Shown here one piece after another: positions 1 through 9,409 of a stretch of DNA of 64,000 bases (position 1 is the stretch's first letter; the number at the start of each line of letters is the position of its first letter). The stretch is from Candidatus Scalindua sp. SCAELEC01 (GTDB lineage: Bacteria > Planctomycetota > Brocadiia > Brocadiales > Scalinduaceae). The notes below the pieces were generated by a model. It saw only the letters and a list, made by a program, of their open reading frames with translations, was not told where the DNA came from and did not search any database. The DNA lies in the NCBI GenBank assembly GCA_004282745.1, contig SHMT01000016.1, positions 1 through 64,000 on the forward strand, read 5' to 3'. The translations under genes and the position numbers were made by a program.

Positions 1-119
1 AAGCTAAACTGACTATGAGAAGATCGTTTGGTTTTCGTACTTTAAAATCAATAGAAATTGCTTTATATCATACACTTGGAAAATTACCAGAGCCTCCAAT
101 AACCCACAGATTTTACTGA
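1..119 (+). pseudogene. C-terminal end of a probable transposase (cut by window edge)
   Basis: A reading frame open from the left edge ends at TGA 117-119. Its last residues read FGFRTLKSIEIALYHTLGKL followed by PEPPITHRF and a tyrosine. This tail looks to me like the end of DDE-type transposases, but I cannot name the IS family from 38 residues. An ATG at 15 is internal to the open frame, so the gene probably starts outside the window. Whether the full element is intact cannot be seen. Confidence 0.45.
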
Positions 120-539
120 GGAGGCTTTTATTGTAACAAATTTCAAGTCTTACCTGCACTCAATCTGTTGAAATAAATTAATACCATAATAAGAATAAAA
201 GAATAAGGGACCAGGTATAACCAAGTGCACGGTATCAGTCTGGGGGTCAGGGAGAGATTTACCCTTAATTCCTAATTCAATACCGCGGGATCCTTATCAC
301 AAATCTGGCTTATGCACTCATTTTTCTTTCGTTATGCTCTTGCCACTTTGAATGTTGCAATTTCGGAAAATTCTCCATATAATTGCCTATCAAATTTCTC
401 GCACATTTTTTGCCCCTCCTCTTTATTAGCATGAATACTTGTCGCAAGGGTATGATAAAATTTTCGCGAGTTCTTCACAATATATTTTCTTTCCGCAACA
501 GAAATTAATTATTTGAACTTTAAAAAAGGATTGCAACAA
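120..539. other. Non-coding gap with no recognised element
   Basis: About 420 bases between the transposase tail and the cytochrome gene. I see no RNA gene, repeat copy or convincing hairpin here. The promoter of the cytochrome gene should lie in the last 150 bases, but no clear -35/-10 pair stands out. Confidence 0.5.
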
Positions 540-1115
540 ATGATACAGACCATCAAAACTTTGAATGTCATCGGTATTGTCTTTTTGATCGTTATTTTGT
601 CAGGATTTTCAGTAGCAGAAGATTTGGTTTTGCCCGAACCTGATACATTACAGGAAACCTACCTGCTTGGAAGCAGAGACGCGAAACGTAAGCAATGTAG
701 CGAGGAGGTGGCTCCAGTATTAGGAAGAGAATGTTCTTTCTGTCACAATGTTAACGCTACTGAATTTACGAAAAAAGGAAATAAAGCAAAGGGTATGATG
801 AAAGCGGCAGTGGCACTTGGTGTAAAATGTAAGTTTTGTCACTCTGGAAAAAAGCAATTTACCGACAAACTAGAAGTAGCAGTGAAGATGTTTAAACTGT
901 CAGAAATGATGGATGTCGAATGCAGTTTTTGCCATGCAGGAAAAGACAATTTTACTCATCAGGGAGAGACGGCAAAGATATCTATGTTATTACAGAGATG
1001 GTCAAAAACCGGTAATAAAAAATGCCTGGAATGCCATGATAAAAAGATGAAATTTGAGTTGAATTCTCGTGGCCAAGAAATTATTACTTCTCAAAAAGGG
1101 CTTATAGGTAAGTAG
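540..1115 (+). CDS. Exported tetraheme c-type cytochrome
   Basis: A 191-residue protein with an N-terminal hydrophobic signal (IGIVFLIVILSGFSVAE) and four CxxCH haem-binding motifs: CSFCH, CKFCH, CSFCH and CLECH. The repeated CSFCH/CKFCH spacing suggests internal duplication of a single-haem unit. The frame can be opened at a TTG at 513, but the ATG at 540 puts the charged start directly before the signal segment and is preferred. The protein should carry covalent haems outside the cytoplasm and serve as an electron carrier; its partner is unknown. It stands alone, with an element-filled gap downstream. It could also be a cytochrome c7-like or NapC-associated carrier, but no closer family is recognised. 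Confidence 0.82.
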   Translation: MIQTIKTLNVIGIVFLIVILSGFSVAEDLVLPEPDTLQETYLLGSRDAKRKQCSEEVAPVLGRECSFCHNVNATEFTKKGNKAKGMMKAAVALGVKCKFCHSGKKQFTDKLEVAVKMFKLSEMMDVECSFCHAGKDNFTHQGETAKISMLLQRWSKTGNKKCLECHDKKMKFELNSRGQEIITSQKGLIGK

Positions 1116-1191
1116 CTATAGTTTATGCATAGAAATTGCACTGTAGATAGCACTTCAACTCCATCCAGAGTGACGTTGTCCTGAGCGGAGT

Positions 1192-1217
1192 ATAAGGACC
1201 CAGGAAAGAATATGAGA
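1192..1217. repeat. Half-end of repeat family B
   Basis: The string TAAGGACCCAGGAAAGAA matches the terminal inverted repeat of family B (best copy 12972-13200). No second end is nearby, so this looks like a solo or decayed end. Confidence 0.4.
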
Positions 1218-1307
1218 AAAATTGAATACCGTATTGTATCCGAAAACCAGTAAATTGGTAATTTGTTTGGTCATGGTTATCTATCAATATGTCGGAGAGT
1301 AGTTAGT

Positions 1308-1451
1308 GTTTGAACGAAAACTACCCATCTACTGCGTTGCTGCAATAATTTCGCAATCCTCAAGTACAATTGTACGTTCCGGTTACGAAATTATTACGCG
1401 CCTTGTACCTAGGCACTTTTCATTCAAACACAGGGTTTTCGTTCAGACACC
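1308..1451 (+). repeat. Repeat family A, copy A1
   Basis: About 145 bases beginning GTTTGAACGAAAACTACCCA and ending with CACTTTTCATTCAAACACAG plus a second degenerate end (TTTTCGTTCAGACACC). The centre has TACTGCGTTG, a palindromic AATTGTACGTT region and GCGCCTTGTACCT. The same layout recurs at 13361, 13849, 16758, 28579, 30667 and 58918. It codes for nothing visible. A half-end of family B (GTTAGGGTCCAG) follows at about 1453-1477. Confidence 0.8.
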
Positions 1452-1557
1452 AGTTAGGGTCCAGAAAAAAATAATAAGAGAATGACAAAGATTAAATCAC
1501 AAATCAAGGTGACCCAGAACTTCCTATAACATTCCGCTAAAGGGAAAGGCAAGATAG

Positions 1558-4500
1558 ATGCAAGATGATCAAATTGAGCAGTTAGTCAGTATAGGATTTA
1601 TTTTAGTCCTAATTTCTCCGATTTGGAAATGCTGGAATATTTCACGTCGTGAGACAACCAGTACTGTTTGTGTCTACTCGCTGCTATTGTTTTTATATGG
1701 CCTTCTCGTGCTGTTCCTAATAAGTGTGATTAGTCCTGGAGATGACGCATTAAGCCTATTATGTTATATTTTATTGATAATTTCTATTGTATTGTTCATC
1801 GCCGCAATGTGTTTGGCGATCATTGGGCTTATCACTTACAAAAAATATCCCAAATTTGTCCAGGGACGTAAACAGGCCATTGCAGCTCTCGTTTGCGCAG
1901 TAATATCGTTGAGTATAATAATCCTTGTAAGTATCGATTTGGATGAATACAAGGCAGATCAACTTGATAAAGGCGCATGGCAACAATTCAACGACTTCAA
2001 CTATAAATATAAATTTCCTGGACATCCTTATGTAATTATGAATGCAAAAAAAATTAATCCGGATGCAACTTTTGCAATGTTAAAAACAAAACCACAAATC
2101 TTATTTATTATCATTGCCGAGAAGGTCGGATTAAGTGGGGATACCAAAACAGAAAATCTGCTTGAAGTAGTTATGGCCAATTTAAAAAGCTTTGCCACCA
2201 CCTGCAATTTTTTAGAAAAGAGTGAATATAGTGTTAACGGCATTGAAGGTATTCGTGTTAACGCAGATGTTGTTTTAAATAATCAGCAAATATCATATGT
2301 GATTTGGGTAGCTGCAAAAAATGGTTTTTATTACCAGCTACACATTTTTGGAAACAAAAATGACACTGAATATATTAAAGAACAAGCGAATTTATTATTT
2401 GCAAATTTTGAGATTATAGATGAGGAACAAGTCTATTATAGTAATAGGACAGGACCATTTGGAAGCTTTACTTCAGAGACTTTTGACTACACATTGGATC
2501 TCAATGGTACTTCATGGAATAAATGGAAGGATTTCGAGTCGTATTTTCCCGCTGCTGAAATTGGAACGTTCATTAACAATGACATTTGTGCCGTTGTCAT
2601 TCCCGTCCATTATGCAACAGAGACACCGAGCCTGGATGGTGTGAGCCAGGCTTTGCTCGCATGCATGGATATTGAATATCCTAATAATAAGATAGAAGAA
2701 CTACATTCCATAAACGAAGCAGATATGCATGGGTATACCTTCGACTATGAAAAAGAATCCAATGGTACATGGTACGATTTTCGGTTAAAAGTATTATCCG
2801 GATCTGACCGAGGGTTCCTGATTGCCGCATTAGCACCAAAAGGAACTCCCGAAAAAGACAAATTATTTGAAGAGATATTCAACAACATTCATTTCAATAC
2901 TAAGGATAGTCACCCTTTTGATTTACAGCAATTGACTCCTTCACAAAGAAAGAAAGAGGCAGAGATCATTAACTGGATCGGATTGTTTTACTTTCAAGCT
3001 AAACAATATTCTACTTCTGTAAAGTTTTTTAAATTGGCCATGGAAATGTATCCTAAGAGAGTGGTTTACCTGACCAACGTCCTGGATGCTTATGACATGT
3101 TACAACAACATAAGGAGGCTCTGGCATATCTAAGCAATTACGGAGAAATACATAAAGACAATCAAGAGGTTCTTTCTTATAAAGCATGGAGTCTAAGCAA
3201 TTCCGGACGTAGTAAAGAAGCGTTGGAGATTTATGAAGGATTGTTTGACGGAAACTACCGTAATGATGATGCCTTTATCACATTTGTGTATTTACTTGCT
3301 GAACAAAAAGAGTGGGAAACCATAAATAGGGTTTTTGATAAATACTCAAAATCTGGAGAGACAATTACGCTAACGCTTATACGAGCAGATCTCTTCAATA
3401 AACAGGGCAATTACAAGGTTGCTATCCAGACTCTCGAAGAACTCCAGAAGACTATCCCTTTTAACGCACAGATTGCTTATGCTCTCATTCAAAATTACAA
3501 TGATATTGAGCAATATCACCGTATATTAGAAATAAGCAAAACCCTGATTGACAAAGGATTTGCTTCAGCCGACTCATATTATAATAAAGGTGAAGCGGAA
3601 TATAATTTAGAATGGTACAGGCAGTCGAAACAGTCCTTTGAAGAAGCACTTAAGTTTGCGCCCAAAGACAGTAGTATTCAAGAATATATTGCCCATATAT
3701 CTTCTCTGCTGGGAGAGGGCAACAACAGCTCTATTAAAGAACCAATAACACCCGTAAAAATGCCGGCGATCATTGCCGAGAAGTTAGCTTCTCAGCAGGA
3801 CGTTTTTAAAGTAGACGGATATGATTCGTATTATTTAAATTATGTTAAGGGTTTCAGCTTTAATAAAGAGAAGAATGAATTTAAGTGTACTACTTATCGA
3901 AAAATAAAGGTACTGGACGCAGGAGCTGTATCTACGTTTAGTACCTTTGAAATAGATTTTAATCCGAATTATGAAAAAGTTTATGTGAATGAATTGACGG
4001 TATGGAATGAAGAGGGGGAAATTGTTTCAAGGGGCAATCTTTCAGATTATTTTATTGTGGATAAAAAGAGCGGAATAATGGATACGGAAGATCAGACACT
4101 GAATATTCCGGTCTCACACCTTTTGCCCGGGCACACAGTCGGACTGACAACAACAGTTAAACGAATAAAAAGTAGTGAGAAGTTCCCCTTCCAACAAACC
4201 ATCATGTCCTCGCAGCATCCCATTTTGATTTCCGCGGTGTTTTATGAGGGTCATTCAGAAGCCATTCAATATGAAATGTTAAATACTCCAATGCCAAAAG
4301 AGAGCAAAAATGGATTGACATGGATCATCGAGAACCCACCCATTTACAACTGGGAGCCTAGTCAGCCAGAACACAAAACATTCCTACCTACCATTAGTAT
4401 TAATGCCACCAGACAAAATTGGCAAACTTTAGGAAAAGAATATTTGAAGAAAATTGAGGATAAACTTGTTTTGGAGAAAGCAACTTGTGACTTGGCAAAA

Positions 4501-5589
4501 AGATTAGTTGGTGAGGGGAAAAACAATCGAGAAACGATCGACCTCTTGTCTGCATACGTTCAAACTGAATATACCTACAAGGCTATAGAATTCGGGATTC
4601 GTGCGCAAATCCCAAATACCGCGGGTGTAACGGTTCACCACAAGTATGGAGATTGCAAAGATCATACTGTGCTTTTGCATCAGCTATTAAAAGCAGTCTC
4701 AATTAAAAGCCATCTGGCCCTCGTGAATACAGACTCAGATGTTGAAATGACACTGCCTTCTTTGGATCAGTTTAATCACATGATTTTATATATACCTGAT
4801 GGAGAATATGGTCGTTTTGTTGATACCACTGATAAAGGCACTGACCTTAGACTGTTAACACCAAGCAACCTAGGAAGCCGTCAGGCATTTATACTGGATG
4901 GAGAAAGACCCAGTTTTACCAAGATCCCGTCTTATCGGGATGTGGACAGCGGATTGTATTCATCGCGAACAATCGAAATTGTGAATTCAATAGATCTGAA
5001 GATTATCGAAAGGGTTAAATTCACTGGATATGCAGCAGGATTTATGCGAACTTATTTAAAGTCCATTGCAAAATCTGATCGCTTTGCGTGGTCCCAAAAT
5101 TTTATCTCTAACTATTATAGAACAGCAAAAATGGAGGATTTTCAGGTTTTGAACCTGTATGACAACTCCAAAGAATTAATTCTAGTCCTTAAGTATGAAA
5201 TAGCACGCTTTTGTAGAAAATCAGGTGATCGATTGAATCTCAAGATTCCAGGTCTTTGGGAGCATTATTATCTGGATGTTCAGCCCATAAAGGACAGAAG
5301 AACACCCTTTAAGATCCCATATCCACTTAATTTTGAAAGTAAAGTTACGGTTAAAACCCCAGACAAAAAGGAATTTCTCAAAGTTGACGAACATAAAAAG
5401 AAAGATCAAAGTATCTTCGGACAATGGCAAATGTTTGTAAAACAAAATCCTGAATTATTTGAACTCAACTTTAGGTGCCAGCTTAAACCCGGAGTCTATG
5501 AACCAAATCAATATCCCTCTTATCAATCTATGATGGAAAAGGCGGTCACATCCATCACAGAAAAAGAGTATTTTATGGTAATTCAATAG
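1558..5589 (+). CDS. Large membrane protein with TPR, DUF3857 and transglutaminase-like domains
   Basis: A 1343-residue protein. Residues 1-125 carry about four hydrophobic segments separated by short charged loops. Residues 140-450 form an extracytoplasmic-looking region without recognised motifs, 470-705 look like tetratricopeptide repeats, and 745-1000 match the DUF3857 type. A transglutaminase-like core follows with the expected triad: Cys in GDCKDH (about 1033), His in FNHMILY (about 1074) and Asp in FVDTTDKG (about 1087). DUF3857-transglutaminase proteins are usually 600-900 residues, so the membrane and TPR front half is an addition. The role is probably cell-envelope related, as protease, amidase or scaffold; the substrate is unknown. 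The ATG at 1558 follows a weak purine-rich site. No operon partner is visible. Confidence 0.8.
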   Translation: MQDDQIEQLVSIGFILVLISPIWKCWNISRRETTSTVCVYSLLLFLYGLLVLFLISVISPGDDALSLLCYILLIISIVLFIAAMCLAIIGLITYKKYPKFVQGRKQAIAALVCAVISLSIIILVSIDLDEYKADQLDKGAWQQFNDFNYKYKFPGHPYVIMNAKKINPDATFAMLKTKPQILFIIIAEKVGLSGDTKTENLLEVVMANLKSFATTCNFLEKSEYSVNGIEGIRVNADVVLNNQQISYVIWVAAKNGFYYQLHIFGNKNDTEYIKEQANLLFANFEIIDEEQVYYSNRTGPFGSFTSETFDYTLDLNGTSWNKWKDFESYFPAAEIGTFINNDICAVVIPVHYATETPSLDGVSQALLACMDIEYPNNKIEELHSINEADMHGYTFDYEKESNGTWYDFRLKVLSGSDRGFLIAALAPKGTPEKDKLFEEIFNNIHFNTKDSHPFDLQQLTPSQRKKEAEIINWIGLFYFQAKQYSTSVKFFKLAMEMYPKRVVYLTNVLDAYDMLQQHKEALAYLSNYGEIHKDNQEVLSYKAWSLSNSGRSKEALEIYEGLFDGNYRNDDAFITFVYLLAEQKEWETINRVFDKYSKSGETITLTLIRADLFNKQGNYKVAIQTLEELQKTIPFNAQIAYALIQNYNDIEQYHRILEISKTLIDKGFASADSYYNKGEAEYNLEWYRQSKQSFEEALKFAPKDSSIQEYIAHISSLLGEGNNSSIKEPITPVKMPAIIAEKLASQQDVFKVDGYDSYYLNYVKGFSFNKEKNEFKCTTYRKIKVLDAGAVSTFSTFEIDFNPNYEKVYVNELTVWNEEGEIVSRGNLSDYFIVDKKSGIMDTEDQTLNIPVSHLLPGHTVGLTTTVKRIKSSEKFPFQQTIMSSQHPILISAVFYEGHSEAIQYEMLNTPMPKESKNGLTWIIENPPIYNWEPSQPEHKTFLPTISINATRQNWQTLGKEYLKKIEDKLVLEKATCDLAKRLVGEGKNNRETIDLLSAYVQTEYTYKAIEFGIRAQIPNTAGVTVHHKYGDCKDHTVLLHQLLKAVSIKSHLALVNTDSDVEMTLPSLDQFNHMILYIPDGEYGRFVDTTDKGTDLRLLTPSNLGSRQAFILDGERPSFTKIPSYRDVDSGLYSSRTIEIVNSIDLKIIERVKFTGYAAGFMRTYLKSIAKSDRFAWSQNFISNYYRTAKMEDFQVLNLYDNSKELILVLKYEIARFCRKSGDRLNLKIPGLWEHYYLDVQPIKDRRTPFKIPYPLNFESKVTVKTPDKKEFLKVDEHKKKDQSIFGQWQMFVKQNPELFELNFRCQLKPGVYEPNQYPSYQSMMEKAVTSITEKEYFMVIQ

Positions 5590-5622
5590 GGATATACTCA
5601 TCGCAAATTAATTTCAGTAGGG
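5590..5622. repeat. Fragment of repeat family D end
   Basis: The string GATATACTCATCGCAAATTA just after the stop codon of the preceding gene matches the ends of the family D copies at 47682 and 51207. Only this one end is present. Confidence 0.4.
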
Positions 5623-5912
5623 GGAGCACCCATTAGCAGGCCCCTCACCTCTTTCCTATCGTTAAAATCCTAACCGTTCTCGCCCAATAGATTGACGGTG
5701 TTCGTATCGAGAACCACAAACTTTCAGAATCTGAAATCCAAGCACTCGATAAGCGCGGTGAAGGATGTTGAGATCTTGATTAATTCATTTTGCCGAATCT
5801 CGAATCAGACACACATTCCGTTTTACTCTACCCCCACCCCAAACCACATCTCACCGGTATTATCCCTGTGTGTCCTGATATGTAAATCCGCTTTTTCCAT
5901 TGCTTTTATACC

Positions 5913-7118
5913 CTAATCCTTTTTCTTATAAAAAAACTGATGAACCTCAAGCAGAAGCTCTTTCAATGGGACCCACTCTGGAACCTTACTCATGTCGATC
6001 TTAGAAATATTCTCCTCAGTGGCATAACGCCCGGGGAACCAATTCCCCTTTTCCTCAAACATATTATAACGCATTTCCGGAAACGCCGTATTGTCGAAAC
6101 ATTTCCACATCTGACGGTACCTGAGTATCTCTGGAATATTAATCCCTGAGGGATCATCGAGAATAGAGTAGCCATCAAATGCCCGGTACACATCTAGCTC
6201 CTTACGCTTGTCCATTCTATTGAGTATTTCCTCATCCTGCTCGTTCCAATGGTCATCACCATCCGGCACAACACTCGCCATCTGTTTGAAGTGGTCCGGA
6301 GATGACATTCCAAATGAAAGAGTTTGCACCTGTGGTGTTTTCAGACAAAAACGGCCGTTGAACTGCGAAGGAGTGAGAGGGTAAGTAAGCTCTTTCATCA
6401 ACGGTGAGGGATTGAAGAGGTGGCCACCTTTTTCATTAGGTGAGATGATAAAAACGCCCATATCCCGCTGCGCTGCTTTTTGAACAGCCCGTTCATTGCG
6501 TTGAAAAAAGTAGTAATAGTGAAGGTTAACGAAATCAAAAAGACCTGTTTCAATCGATTTCTCAATAATATCACGCTGGGCGTGCGTGCTGAAACCAACG
6601 GCTTTGATTATACCCTCTTCCTTAATTTTTAAAAGCTCTTCAACAGGACCGCCCTTACAACATGATTTTTCAAATATCTCCTGATTATTTATTCCATGCC
6701 AAGCGTAGTGATCAAAATAATCCATACCCAACGCCTTCAGCTGTTCCTCGACCAATTTGCGGGTTTCTGTTGCATCTCCAGGTGCCCCTTTTGTCATGAA
6801 ATAATAAGAGTCACGCTTCAGGGAGAGCTCTTTATGAAGTACGATCCCGTAACAGTGCTCGCTTTTAACGTACCCATACGCTGTTTCGATATGGTTAATG
6901 CCATGCTTGAGAGCCAGCTCAACACACTCCCTGCAATTGTCAATCATGTCCGCAGGAATCTGATCACGTGGTTCTTCCCACCCGTGAACATATCGCATGC
7001 CTCCAAGAGTGATAACACTGATCGGGGTTTCTGTTTTACCGAATCGACGATATGCCATGACCGGATTGTAATTCCTGATTTTAGTACTATCCAGCTGTTG
7101 TATCATGTTCTCTTCCAT
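5913..7118 (-). CDS. Aldo/keto reductase family protein
   Basis: A 401-residue protein with an aldo/keto reductase (TIM barrel) fold: NAD(P)H-dependent carbonyl reduction in the cytoplasm. The core begins YRRFGKTETPISVITLGG. Of the usual Asp-Tyr-Lys-His tetrad, Lys110 (MTKGAP) and His141 (YAWHGIN) are present and Tyr83 is in place, but the Asp is Glu78 (HIETA). Relatives with this C-terminus end in a ferredoxin-like segment with clustered cysteines before 'GI-IPEIL'; here DDPSGINIPEILRYR is kept but the cysteines are gone. The listed ATG gives 20 extra residues compared with a start at Met21, which cannot be excluded. Substrate unknown. Confidence 0.85.
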   Translation of the reverse strand: MEENMIQQLDSTKIRNYNPVMAYRRFGKTETPISVITLGGMRYVHGWEEPRDQIPADMIDNCRECVELALKHGINHIETAYGYVKSEHCYGIVLHKELSLKRDSYYFMTKGAPGDATETRKLVEEQLKALGMDYFDHYAWHGINNQEIFEKSCCKGGPVEELLKIKEEGIIKAVGFSTHAQRDIIEKSIETGLFDFVNLHYYYFFQRNERAVQKAAQRDMGVFIISPNEKGGHLFNPSPLMKELTYPLTPSQFNGRFCLKTPQVQTLSFGMSSPDHFKQMASVVPDGDDHWNEQDEEILNRMDKRKELDVYRAFDGYSILDDPSGINIPEILRYRQMWKCFDNTAFPEMRYNMFEEKGNWFPGRYATEENISKIDMSKVPEWVPLKELLLEVHQFFYKKKD

Positions 7119-7152
7119 TGGAAATAGAATGTTATAAATGCATTTTTATTTT

Positions 7153-7262
7153 TATACTCATCTCATAATGGTTTTCGGATAAAATCCGAAGTAACATTGA
7201 GCGAGTATACCTTCACCAAGATTTGGTTTCCGGTAAAACCGAAAACCAAATCGGTTTTAGTA
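7153..7262 (-). repeat. Repeat family C, full copy C1
   Basis: From ATACTCATCTCATAATGG to CCAAATCGGTTTTAGTAT. It contains two hairpin units: TTTTCGGATAAAATCCGAA, and TTTGGTTTCC GGTAAAACCG AAAACCAAA. It is a near-identical reverse copy of 28405-28517. It lies upstream of the aldo/keto reductase, whose start is 35 bases away, so it could influence its expression. Confidence 0.8.
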
Positions 7263-8158
7263 TCTGTCACGATTTAATCTGAGTGGCACTCATCTGACCA
7301 GTTCCCGTTCTTTGTACCACCTTTAAAGATAGAGTTTCGGTTAATACAGATAATTGTAAAATAATGGAAACCGCCTGTATTGTTCCTACCGCCTCTGGAA
7401 TATGCAAAGACACTATACGACCGAAACGTATTATACTCCTTACGTAATCTTCCAATCAACACATTTGCTTTAAACAATGTCTGACATAGGGGTCCAAACT
7501 TGGCTACATGATACATTTATTCTTTTATACTTTTTTACTAATTTTTGTTTATGTTCAATTTTTCCCATTAGTGGTGACACCTTCAATGAATTTACGCAAC
7601 AGGAATTGACATAAGCCGTGTAACAGATTTTGATTACGAAGTTCAAACTAACATTCTTACCTCTCACCTCATGCTTAGAGGCTTTACCAATCTAAGCAGT
7701 TGCTATAAAGGAAGGATCCAATAAATTTCCTTTTTGTTATGAAACATTACTTTATAACGTAAGAAAGTTTTCTGTATTTCTCATAAATCTTGCCGTCTTA
7801 TTTTGTTTATTTTAGTCAGAAAAAAGGAAATGTGCGTATGTCTCACGTACACGGGTGTTTGTTCCAACCAGCATGACTGATAGATAAGAATTTGTCTGTT
7901 TTTGTGGACAACTATGTTCAAAAAAGAGATAGTAGTTTCCTTCTCTAGTAAAACATAAGTCTTGTTTTTGTAATGTTTTATAGCGACAAGAAGTTTTTTG
8001 TTTTATTGTTTTCGTTTTGGTACGGAGCTTGTGAATATAGCAACAGGTTCGATGCTTCGATGCAAAAGCAGTAGGCACAGCAAGAAGAAATTTATTAACT
8101 CCATTTTTACTTTTTTAATGTATAGGAATCTCAAAAGAGGAAAGGGATCACTAAAATT
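7263..8158. other. AT-rich gap without a supported gene
   Basis: About 900 bases. Open frames on the minus strand (7274-7516, 7470-7667, 7812-8078) have no family resemblance, no convincing ribosome site and no conserved-looking composition. I see no RNA gene. Confidence 0.5.
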
Positions 8159-8770
8159 ATGAGTAAACACATAAGAAGAATTGCCATTTTAAGCCTGCTT
8201 GTTCTGGCTTTACCAGGTACTAGTTCTGCTAAATCTGAATTACCAACAGGCTATAAGCTTCTCTATTGTTCTGCTTTATGGGAAGTAATGACAAGTTATG
8301 ACGATGACGATGGTATGTTCCATCGGATTGCAACTCAGGAAGCGAGCAGATTGGAAGGTTTGTCGAGAATGTCACTACTTTCAGAAGGAGTATCATTTTC
8401 TGAACAAGAAATTAATGCACAGAAGGAAGAGATTTACGATGGACTTAGATTATACCACGAATCCGGTGACTTTGAACGCTTGATAGATTCATATTATCTC
8501 AGTAGTGCATGGTCAGACAAGATCATTGCCTATTTAATCTCAAACAGGGGAAAAGAGTTAGAAAGAGCCGTCTTGGCAGAAGACGTTACGAGTGTTAAAA
8601 AAATATTCCAAACAGATTTAGCAGAACCGTCAGATGATGAAATAAAAGATTATTCAAGAGATTTCCAAGAAGCTGAATTCTTCGTTAAGGTTGCATTTAA
8701 GCAATGGGCAGAATTAGGATATGGAACACCAAGTCGAATATCAAAGGAGCTTAGGGACCGATTAAGATAA
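8159..8770 (+). CDS. Secreted protein of unknown function
   Basis: A 203-residue protein with a classical signal peptide (basic SKHIRR, hydrophobic IAILSLLVLALPGTSSA, likely cleaved near residue 24). The mature part is acidic and looks mainly helical, with a single cysteine (LLYCSALW), so it is not a cytochrome. A purine-rich site (AAAGAGGAAAGG) precedes the ATG at 8159. It is followed by a strong hairpin. It stands alone between large gaps. I do not recognise a family; a periplasmic location is the only inference I would make. Confidence 0.7.
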   Translation: MSKHIRRIAILSLLVLALPGTSSAKSELPTGYKLLYCSALWEVMTSYDDDDGMFHRIATQEASRLEGLSRMSLLSEGVSFSEQEINAQKEEIYDGLRLYHESGDFERLIDSYYLSSAWSDKIIAYLISNRGKELERAVLAEDVTSVKKIFQTDLAEPSDDEIKDYSRDFQEAEFFVKVAFKQWAELGYGTPSRISKELRDRLR

Positions 8771-8790
8771 GATTGGAAAAGGTTTATAAT

Positions 8791-8831
8791 GGTAGGCGGG
8801 GGGTCTTTCTGTTGGCACTCCCCCGCCTACC
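8791..8831 (+). terminator. Strong hairpin after the secreted protein gene
   Basis: Perfect 12-base arms GGTAGGCGGGGG (8791-8802) and CCCCCGCCTACC (8820-8831) with a 17-base loop, 20 bases after the stop codon. There is no downstream T-tract, so intrinsic termination is uncertain; it may only protect the mRNA 3' end. Confidence 0.5.
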
Positions 8832-8863
8832 AAAGACTTGAAAGTTAAAAATGCCTACCCGAC

Positions 8864-8927
8864 CCAGCCCCGCCAGAAAGAGCGTCTCCCGCCCGGCCTG
8901 CCAGCCATTCTGACGGGGGCTGGAGAC
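8864..8927. repeat. GC-rich imperfect palindrome
   Basis: Arms CCAGCCCCGCCAGAA (8864-8878) and TTCTGACGGGGGCTGG (8908-8923), one base unequal. The middle (GCCCGGCCTGCCAGCCATTC) also occurs in reverse complement inside the family B copy at 12972-13200 (GAATGGCTGGTAGGCCGGGC). It is much more GC-rich than its surroundings. Confidence 0.5.
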
Positions 8928-9190
8928 AAGGCCATTCAAAAAATTACATGCTCAATTTTGGCACTTTAACCTTATTTGCTAAACAACATTTCTCTTTAGA
9001 CAGAATAAAGTGCAAATAATTTGTCGAAGAGCTCAATTCTCCCACCTTCTGTTAGAGCACTCGTTATCCACAACCAGCAGCATCTGTTTCGATCAAAATG
9101 ACATTTCATGCAAACGTCAATCCTGAGGACCCGGGAAAGACCCATTTTGACTTTTTTCAGGTCTCTATTGAGAAAATGAGTCGAAAACTA

Positions 9191-9218
9191 TTGACAACAA
9201 TAATTTTTATCCTAAAAT
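9191..9218 (+). promoter_or_regulatory. Possible sigma70-type promoter
   Basis: TTGACA at 9191-9196, 16 bases, then TAAAAT at 9213-9218. It points towards the membrane protein gene at 9410, about 190 bases away. Judged by eye only. Confidence 0.3.
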
Positions 9219-9336
9219 TTGTTAAGGATTATTATCTGTTAAGTGTGACTCTGTAGTGGTTGAACCAAAACCACTCTTTAACAAGAGGGAAAGCGTCTGT
9301 TATGAGTAGCGTTAATTTTGTGCCGTAATGGTGGGA

Positions 9337-9388
9337 TATACGAAAACCGATTTGGTTTCAGCTTTACCGGAAACCAAATATTGGTGGT
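9337..9388 (+). repeat. Partial repeat family C, copy C2
   Basis: ATATACGAAAACCGATTTGG and the following CGGAAACCAAATATTGGTGG match the first half of the family C copy at 28405. The second half is missing. It ends about 20 bases before the likely start of the next gene. Confidence 0.6.
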
Positions 9389-9409
9389 GTTTTTTGAAGG
9401 AGTTGTACT

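Noticed and set aside
6696-7127. A 143-residue plus-strand frame
   Set aside because: It mirrors the start of the aldo/keto reductase gene and shows no protein family.
7812-8078. An 88-residue minus-strand frame in the long gap
   Set aside because: No ribosome site, no family resemblance, biased low-complexity residues; it looks like random AT-rich sequence.
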